DNA from: CAVVPY01 sp963750295
GTDB taxonomy: Bacteria; Actinomycetota; Actinomycetes; Mycobacteriales; Jatrophihabitantaceae
Assembly (NCBI GenBank): GCA_963750295.1
Contig: CAVVPY010000005.1
Location: 248,001-312,000 of the forward strand
Length of the DNA: 64,000 nucleotides
Direction: 5' to 3'
The notes under the pieces are model-generated. The model was not told the DNA's origin. It searched no databases and saw only the letters and a program-made list of their open reading frames with translations. Shown in pieces: positions 59,353 through 64,000 of this stretch. Each line of letters begins with the position of its first letter. Position 1 is the first letter of the stretch. Position numbers and translations under genes: made by a program.

Positions 59353-60500
59353 TCCGCTTCGACGCCGTCGGCAAGCAATATCCGGACGGCACGGTCGCTG
59401 TCGATGACCTCAGCCTGGAGGCGCCGACGGGCAAGATCACCGTGTTCGTCGGACCGTCCGGCTGCGGCAAGACGACCACCCTGCGCATGATCAACCGGAT
59501 GATCGACCCGACCTCGGGCCGCATCTTCCTCGACGACCGCGACACGGCCACGATCAAGCCCGCCCAGCTGCGCCGCGGCATCGGCTACGTCATCCAGCAC
59601 GCCGGGCTGTTCCCGCACCGCACCATCGTCGACAACGTCGCGACCGTGCCCCTGCTGCTCGGCGAGGACCGGCGCACGGCCCGGGCGCGGGCACGCGAAC
59701 TGCTCGATCGAGTGGGCCTGGCCCCGAACCTCGCCGACCGGTACCCGGCGCAGCTCTCAGGCGGGCAGCAGCAGCGCGTCGGCGTCGCGCGAGCGCTCGC
59801 GGCCGACCCGCCGGTGATGCTGATGGACGAGCCGTTCAGCGCGGTCGACCCAGTCGTGCGCGAACAACTGCAGAACGAGTTCCTGCGCCTGCAGGGCGAC
59901 CTCGGCAAGACGATCGCCTTCGTCACGCACGACATCGACGAGGCGATCAAGCTCGGCGACCAGGTCGCGGTGCTGCGTGTCGGCGGGACGCTTGCGCAGT
60001 TCGCGCCGCCTGCGCAGCTGCTGTCGCATCCCGCCGACGCGTTCGTGGCGGGCTTCGTCGGCCGCGACCGCGGGTACCGAGCGCTCGGGTTCGCCGCGGC
60101 CGGCGACCTGCCGTTGCGGCAGGAGAGTGCGGCGAAGCTCGGTGAACGGCTGCGCGTCGCGCGCGATCGCGCCGAGGACGACTGGGTGCTGGTCGTCGAT
60201 GCCGAGAACAAGCCACAGGGCTGGCTCGCCGTCGGTGGTCTGCCGGACTCGGCGTTGGACGGCGACGTTCGTCCCGACCTGCTCAACCTCGGCGGCACGC
60301 TCGCCGACCAGTCGGGGACGTTGCGCGAAGCCCTGGACGCCGCGCTCTCGTCGCCCAGCGGACGCGGCGTGATCGTCGGCGAGGACGGCGCCTTCGCCGG
60401 GACGGTCGTGGCCTCGCAGGTGCTGGCCCGCATCGAGTCGCGGGCCCAGGCGATTCGCAACGACGCGGTCGGCGCTGCGGCCCGCGAGGTGAGCGGGTGA
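59349..60500 (+). CDS. ABC transporter ATPase, OpuC/ProV type (osmolyte/quaternary amine)
   Basis: 383 residues from GTG 59349. Walker A VGPSGCGKTTTLRMINRMID, Q-loop, signature LSGGQQQRVGVARALAADPP, Walker B MLMDEPFSAVD and the D-loop are present. Residues from about 255 form a pair of CBS-like domains (RGYRALGFAAAGDLPLRQES, then GVIVGEDGAFAGTVVASQVL), which sense ionic strength in OpuA-type importers. It powers uptake of glycine betaine, choline or related solutes. First transporter gene after the regulator. Confidence 0.88.
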   Translation: MIRFDAVGKQYPDGTVAVDDLSLEAPTGKITVFVGPSGCGKTTTLRMINRMIDPTSGRIFLDDRDTATIKPAQLRRGIGYVIQHAGLFPHRTIVDNVATVPLLLGEDRRTARARARELLDRVGLAPNLADRYPAQLSGGQQQRVGVARALAADPPVMLMDEPFSAVDPVVREQLQNEFLRLQGDLGKTIAFVTHDIDEAIKLGDQVAVLRVGGTLAQFAPPAQLLSHPADAFVAGFVGRDRGYRALGFAAAGDLPLRQESAAKLGERLRVARDRAEDDWVLVVDAENKPQGWLAVGGLPDSALDGDVRPDLLNLGGTLADQSGTLREALDAALSSPSGRGVIVGEDGAFAGTVVASQVLARIESRAQAIRNDAVGAAAREVSG

Positions 60501-61153
60501 ACGAGGTCTGGCAGTACTTCCAGAACCACCGCGACGACGTCCTCAGCTGGACGTGGACGACGGTGTGGCTCTCGGCCGTCCCGCTCGTCATCGGCCTGGT
60601 GCTCGCGCTGCCGATCGGGTGGGTCGCCAGCCGATACCGGTGGACCTACCCGCCGATCGTGTCCGGCGCCGGCATCCTCTACACGATCCCCTCGCTGGTG
60701 CTGTTCCTCGTCCTGCCCGGAATCATCGGCACGAAGATCCTCGACCCGGTCAATGTCGCGGTGGCCCTGACCGTCTACACCGTCGCGCTGCTCGTCCGCA
60801 CCGTGGCCGACGGGCTGTCCTCGGTCGCCCCGGACACGCTGGCCGCGGCCTCGGCGATGGGCTACACCGCGCGGCAACGCCTGTTCGCCGTCCAGTTGCC
60901 GATCGCGATCCCGGTGATCGGGGCCGGCCTGCGGGTCGCCGCCGTGTCGAACGTCAGCCTCGTGTCGGTGGCCTCGATCATCGGCGTGACGCAGTTGGGG
61001 CAGCTGTTCGTCGAGGGGAACTCGACGAACTCGGTGCCGCCGACCGTCCTCGGCCTGATCCTGTTCGTGGCCCTGGCGCTTGCCCTCGACCTGCTGATCC
61101 TGGTCGCCATCCGGCTGCTGACGCCGTGGCAGCGGGCGGTGTCGGCGCGATGA
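60497..61153 (+). CDS. ABC transporter permease, OpuCB-like
   Basis: 218 residues, six predicted helices; GTG start overlaps the ATPase stop (GTGA). The EAA-type loop is SSVAPDTLAAASAMGYTARQ. It forms the membrane channel with the second permease. Its stop overlaps the next gene. Confidence 0.88.
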   Translation: MNEVWQYFQNHRDDVLSWTWTTVWLSAVPLVIGLVLALPIGWVASRYRWTYPPIVSGAGILYTIPSLVLFLVLPGIIGTKILDPVNVAVALTVYTVALLVRTVADGLSSVAPDTLAAASAMGYTARQRLFAVQLPIAIPVIGAGLRVAAVSNVSLVSVASIIGVTQLGQLFVEGNSTNSVPPTVLGLILFVALALALDLLILVAIRLLTPWQRAVSAR

Positions 61154-61980
61154 GGGCGCTGGCCGGCAGCGGGCTGCCCGGGCTGGACCGCGTCCCGATC
61201 TGGTTCAACGACCCGGCGAACTGGTGGGGCCCGGACGGCCTGGTGGTGCGGATCCGCGAGCACCTCGTCTACACCGGGATCATCCTGTTCATCGCGATCC
61301 TGATCGCGCTCCCGCTGGGCCTGCTCATCGGGCACACCGGCCGGGGCGTCGTGCTGGTGGCCGGCCTGGCGAACGGGCTGCGTGCCGTGCCGACCCTAGG
61401 TTTCGTGATCCTGCTCGTCACGATCATCTCGCCGAAGATCCACATGATCGACGCGATCCCGTACGTCGTGCGACGGGGCGGCCTGCCGTACTTCGTCCCG
61501 ATCCTCATCGTCCTGGTGTTGCTGGCGATCCCGCCGATCCTGACCAACACCTACGCCGGGGTGCAGAACGTCGACCCCGCGGTCCGCGACGCCGCCAAGG
61601 GGATGGGCATGCGGGGCGGCCAGATCGTGCGCCGGGTCGAGCTGCCCTGCGCGCTGCCGCTGATCCTGTCCGGGATCCGCAGCGCGACGTTGCAGGTGAT
61701 CGCGACGGTGACGGTGGCCGCGTACATCCCGTTCCTGGGCGGGCTCGGCCGGTTCATCAAGGACGGTGCCGGGCAGATCTACGACCTGCAGGTCGGGTAC
61801 CCCGCGATGGTGGCAGCCGGGCTCGTCGTCGCCGTCCTCGCCGTCGTGATCGACGCGGCGCTGAACCTGTTGCAACGTTTCGTGGTCTCGCCGGGGGTGT
61901 CGGGTCGCTTCGCGACCGGGACCTCCCGCTCGAGTGCCGTGACCGAGGGATCCGTGGAGGCGCAACTGAGCACTGCCTGA
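61150..61980 (+). CDS. ABC transporter permease, OpuCD-like
   Basis: 276 residues from ATG 61150, overlapping the preceding stop (ATGA). About six helices, with VDPAVRDAAKGMGMRGGQIV as the EAA-type cytoplasmic loop. A periplasmic-side N-terminus precedes the first helix. It ends 66 bp before the binding-protein gene. Confidence 0.87.
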   Translation: MRALAGSGLPGLDRVPIWFNDPANWWGPDGLVVRIREHLVYTGIILFIAILIALPLGLLIGHTGRGVVLVAGLANGLRAVPTLGFVILLVTIISPKIHMIDAIPYVVRRGGLPYFVPILIVLVLLAIPPILTNTYAGVQNVDPAVRDAAKGMGMRGGQIVRRVELPCALPLILSGIRSATLQVIATVTVAAYIPFLGGLGRFIKDGAGQIYDLQVGYPAMVAAGLVVAVLAVVIDAALNLLQRFVVSPGVSGRFATGTSRSSAVTEGSVEAQLSTA

Positions 61981-62046
61981 TGCCTCACCGGCGCGACCAG
62001 GCGGGATCACTTCCCGCACCACTTCGCATCACGATCTAGGAGAGAC

Positions 62047-63003
62047 ATGAAGCGCATCTACCTCGCGGTGCTGGCGGTGTTCGCACTGTCGGCGCTGGCC
62101 GCGTGTGGCAGCAGCGGAAGTTCAGCCACGAACGACACCACGCCGACGGCTGGCGGCGGATCGACCGGCGCCTCGGCGTCCGCCCCGCTGCCGTCCGAGC
62201 CGGGTTCGGTGAAGATCGGCTCGGCGGCCTTCCCCGAGAACGTACTGCTCATGCACCTCTACGGCGACGCGATGGCGGCCAAGGGGGTCACCGTGACCAA
62301 GCAGCCGAACATCGGTGAGCGCGGTGTGTACATCGCCGCCCTCAAGGACGGCTCGATCGGTGCGATCCCCGAGTACACCGGCTCGATCCTGAGCTTCCTC
62401 GACCAGGGCGCCACCGCCAAGACGCCGGACGAGGTCTACGCAGCGCTGCAGACAGCCGTGGCCGGGCAGGGCTTCGCGCTGGCCAACTTCGCCGCGGCCC
62501 AGGACAGCGACACCATCACCGTCACCAAGGCCACGGTGGACAAGTACAGCCTGACCAGCATCGGTGACCTGAAGGATCACGCTGCTGATCTCACCCTCGG
62601 CGCACCGGCCCAGTTCAAGACCCGTCCGGACGGGGTGCCGGCGCTCAAGTCGGTCTACGGCGTGGTGTTCGGCAACTACACGGTGACCGAGGCCGGGGGG
62701 ACGGTGACGGTCAACGCGCTGAAGAACGGCAGCATCGACGCGGCCGACATCTTCTCGACCGACCCGGCCATCGTGAACAACGGGTTCGTGTCGCTGCAGG
62801 ACCCCGACAGCATGTTCGCTGCGCAGAACATCGTCCCGATGTTCGCGGCGAAGGTGCTCACCCAGCCGATGAAGGACGCCTGCGACGCGGTGTCGGCCAA
62901 GCTCGACACCAAGACCCTGGCCGAACTCGTGGCCAAGGTCGCCGGTGGGTCCGACCCGCAGAAGGTGGCCGACGACTGGCTGAGCGCGAACCAGTTGAAG
63001 TAG
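62047..63003 (+). CDS. ABC transporter substrate-binding lipoprotein, OpuCC-like
   Basis: 318 residues from ATG 62047, with AGGAGAG upstream. Lipoprotein signal LSALAACGSSG, a Ser/Thr-rich linker, and an OpuAC-type fold with KIGSAAFPENVLLMHLYGDA and DGSIGAIPEYTGSILSFLD. It binds osmolyte or quaternary amine outside the membrane and delivers it to the two permeases. No aromatic-cage residues are identified with certainty. Confidence 0.88.
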   Translation: MKRIYLAVLAVFALSALAACGSSGSSATNDTTPTAGGGSTGASASAPLPSEPGSVKIGSAAFPENVLLMHLYGDAMAAKGVTVTKQPNIGERGVYIAALKDGSIGAIPEYTGSILSFLDQGATAKTPDEVYAALQTAVAGQGFALANFAAAQDSDTITVTKATVDKYSLTSIGDLKDHAADLTLGAPAQFKTRPDGVPALKSVYGVVFGNYTVTEAGGTVTVNALKNGSIDAADIFSTDPAIVNNGFVSLQDPDSMFAAQNIVPMFAAKVLTQPMKDACDAVSAKLDTKTLAELVAKVAGGSDPQKVADDWLSANQLK

Positions 63004-63015
63004 CCCGAAACCCGC

Positions 63016-63074
63016 GCTTTGACCCTGCGGTGGCCGCTGCACAGCCGTGCTGGCGACCACCGCAGGGTCAAAGC
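63016..63074. terminator. Bidirectional terminator with perfect 18-bp stem
   Basis: GCTTTGACCCTGCGGTGG (63016-63033) is the exact reverse complement of 63057-63074, with a 23-base loop. It lies between the convergent binding-protein and CpsD-like genes and can stop both. Confidence 0.75.
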
Positions 63075-63092
63075 CGGGCGTGGCGGGTGCAG

Positions 63093-64000
63093 CTAGCGCC
63101 GGCCGAAGCGGCGGTGGGCGACTTTCGAGCCCGACGAGCTACGCCGCGACGGCTCGCCGGACCCATTGGTTGAGCGGTTGCCGGCCAACCACGCCGGTTC
63201 GTCCGCTGGCGGGTCGGTGAGGGAGTCGCGCTGATCGACGCCGTCGTCGTTGGCGTCCGACGGCGCGTCGAGCGTCACGAATTCGGGCTCCTCCGGATCG
63301 CGAGCGGCGACGGTCTGGCGCCCGCGCACCGGACGGTAGGCGTAGTAGTAGCCGTACGCATCGTCGTAGTTGCCGCGCTTGCGGGTGATCATGTTCAGCA
63401 CCACACCGACAGCGCTCACGCCGACCTTGGTGAGCGTGTCGAGCGAGCGCAGGGCCTGATCCCGGGTTGTCTTACCGGCCCGGTGCACCAGCACGGTGGC
63501 GTCGGCCAGCGAGGCCACCTCGGCGCCGTCGGCGACGGGGAGCAGCGGCGCGCAGTCGATGATCGTGTAGTCGAACATGTCGGCGACCTTGGCGACGACG
63601 CTGCGAGCCTGGGTCGTGATCAGCAGTTCGCTCGGGTTCGGGGGCACCCGCCCGCAGACCAGGACGGTCAGGTTGCGGCCACCGCTCTGCAGCACGTCCT
63701 CGACGGCGGCCTGGCCGATGATCGCGGTCGTGAATCCGACGTCAGGGGCGAGGCCGAGTGTGGTCGCGAGATTCGGTCGCCGCAGGTCGGCTTCGATGAG
63801 GCAGACCCGGAAGCCGGCCTCGGCCAGTGCCGCGGCAAGGTTGAGCGCTGTCGTCGTCTTGCCTTCCCCAGGGATGGCGCTCGTGACGGCGAGCACCCGC
63901 GGCTTGGCGTCGACATTGACGAACTGCAGGTTCGTGCGCAGTAGCCGGTAGGCCTCGGAGCGTCCGCTGTGCGGATCGCCGCGGAACGCGATCGGCGATT
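63093..64000 (-). CDS. CpsD/Wzc-like capsular polysaccharide tyrosine kinase, N-terminus cut by window edge
   Basis: The frame is open to the edge, so the start lies beyond it. The visible 302 residues begin in SPIAFRGDPHSGRSEAYRLL and contain Walker A VTSAIPGEGKTTTALNLAAA, Walker A' FRVCLIEADLRRPNL and Walker B YTIIDCAPLLPVADGAE. A Tyr cluster (GYYYAYRPVRGR) is the autophosphorylation site. BY-kinases of this type control polysaccharide polymerisation and export. The acidic Ser/Pro tail is unusual. Confidence 0.87.
   Translation of the reverse strand, partial: SPIAFRGDPHSGRSEAYRLLRTNLQFVNVDAKPRVLAVTSAIPGEGKTTTALNLAAALAEAGFRVCLIEADLRRPNLATTLGLAPDVGFTTAIIGQAAVEDVLQSGGRNLTVLVCGRVPPNPSELLITTQARSVVAKVADMFDYTIIDCAPLLPVADGAEVASLADATVLVHRAGKTTRDQALRSLDTLTKVGVSAVGVVLNMITRKRGNYDDAYGYYYAYRPVRGRQTVAARDPEEPEFVTLDAPSDANDDGVDQRDSLTDPPADEPAWLAGNRSTNGSGEPSRRSSSGSKVAHRRFGRR

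Overview
The window is GC-rich (actinobacterial) chromosomal DNA, densely coded, with many GTG starts and ATGA/GTGA stop-start overlaps. The core order rpsF-ssb-rpsR-rplI-dnaB, a class A PBP, a GT87 glycosyltransferase, a DUF222/HNH gene, a DinB/mycothiol-type enzyme and paired FadE-like acyl-CoA dehydrogenases all point to Actinobacteria. A Frankiales/Jatrophihabitans-like genus is possible, but that placement is inference only. I see no phage, transposase, CRISPR array or rRNA.

Layout. 0-11 kb: partial DinB gene, TldD/TldE protease pair, secreted Zn-peptidase, a small membrane protein, CapA-like lipoprotein, two coupled acyl-CoA dehydrogenases and a divergent acyl-CoA ligase. 11-19.7 kb: high-affinity K+ uptake, kdpDE divergent from kdpFABC with an extra 27-residue membrane peptide ahead of kdpF, then a thioesterase. 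19.8-28 kb: MenA/UbiA prenyltransferase, winged-helix protein, a frameshifted OsmC gene, a pterin-dehydratase/VOC fusion, an OafA-type acyltransferase, universal stress protein, small membrane protein and Na+/solute symporter. 28-38 kb: a complete selenocysteine island (selB, selA, tRNA-Sec, selD) beside its apparent client, a selenoprotein formate dehydrogenase (fdhA with in-frame UGA and SECIS-like hairpin, Fe-S subunit, NrfD-type membrane subunit). 38-46.5 kb: frameshifted HNH gene, VOC protein, ECF sigma factor, PrmC-like methyltransferase, DUF3253, GNAT, dnaB, rplI, rpsR, ssb, rpsF. 46.5-55.3 kb: cell-envelope genes (secreted anchored protein, GT87, PBP, large CSLREA/beta-helix/Calx-beta protein). 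55.4-64 kb: frameshifted Fe-S oxidoreductase, coiled-coil protein, IclR regulator fused by overlap to an OpuC-type osmolyte ABC transporter, and a partial CpsD-like tyrosine kinase at the right edge.

How the genes fit together. The selenium island is self-consistent: SelD makes selenophosphate, SelA converts Ser-tRNA-Sec, SelB delivers it, and FdhA contains the UGA codon that needs it. Read naively, fdhA looks like two broken genes. No fdhD, fdhE or molybdenum-cofactor gene is present, so these must lie elsewhere. Kdp, OpuC, UspA and OsmC genes give the window an osmotic/stress flavour.

Non-coding structure worth attention: a SECIS-like hairpin in fdhA; an 8-bp inverted repeat abutting selD; two tandem hairpin repeats between fdhA and its Fe-S gene; a helically spaced row of DnaA-box-like 9-mers upstream of dnaB; a palindromic repeat present at two distant sites; and three single-base frameshifts in otherwise well-conserved genes, which may be real or assembly errors.
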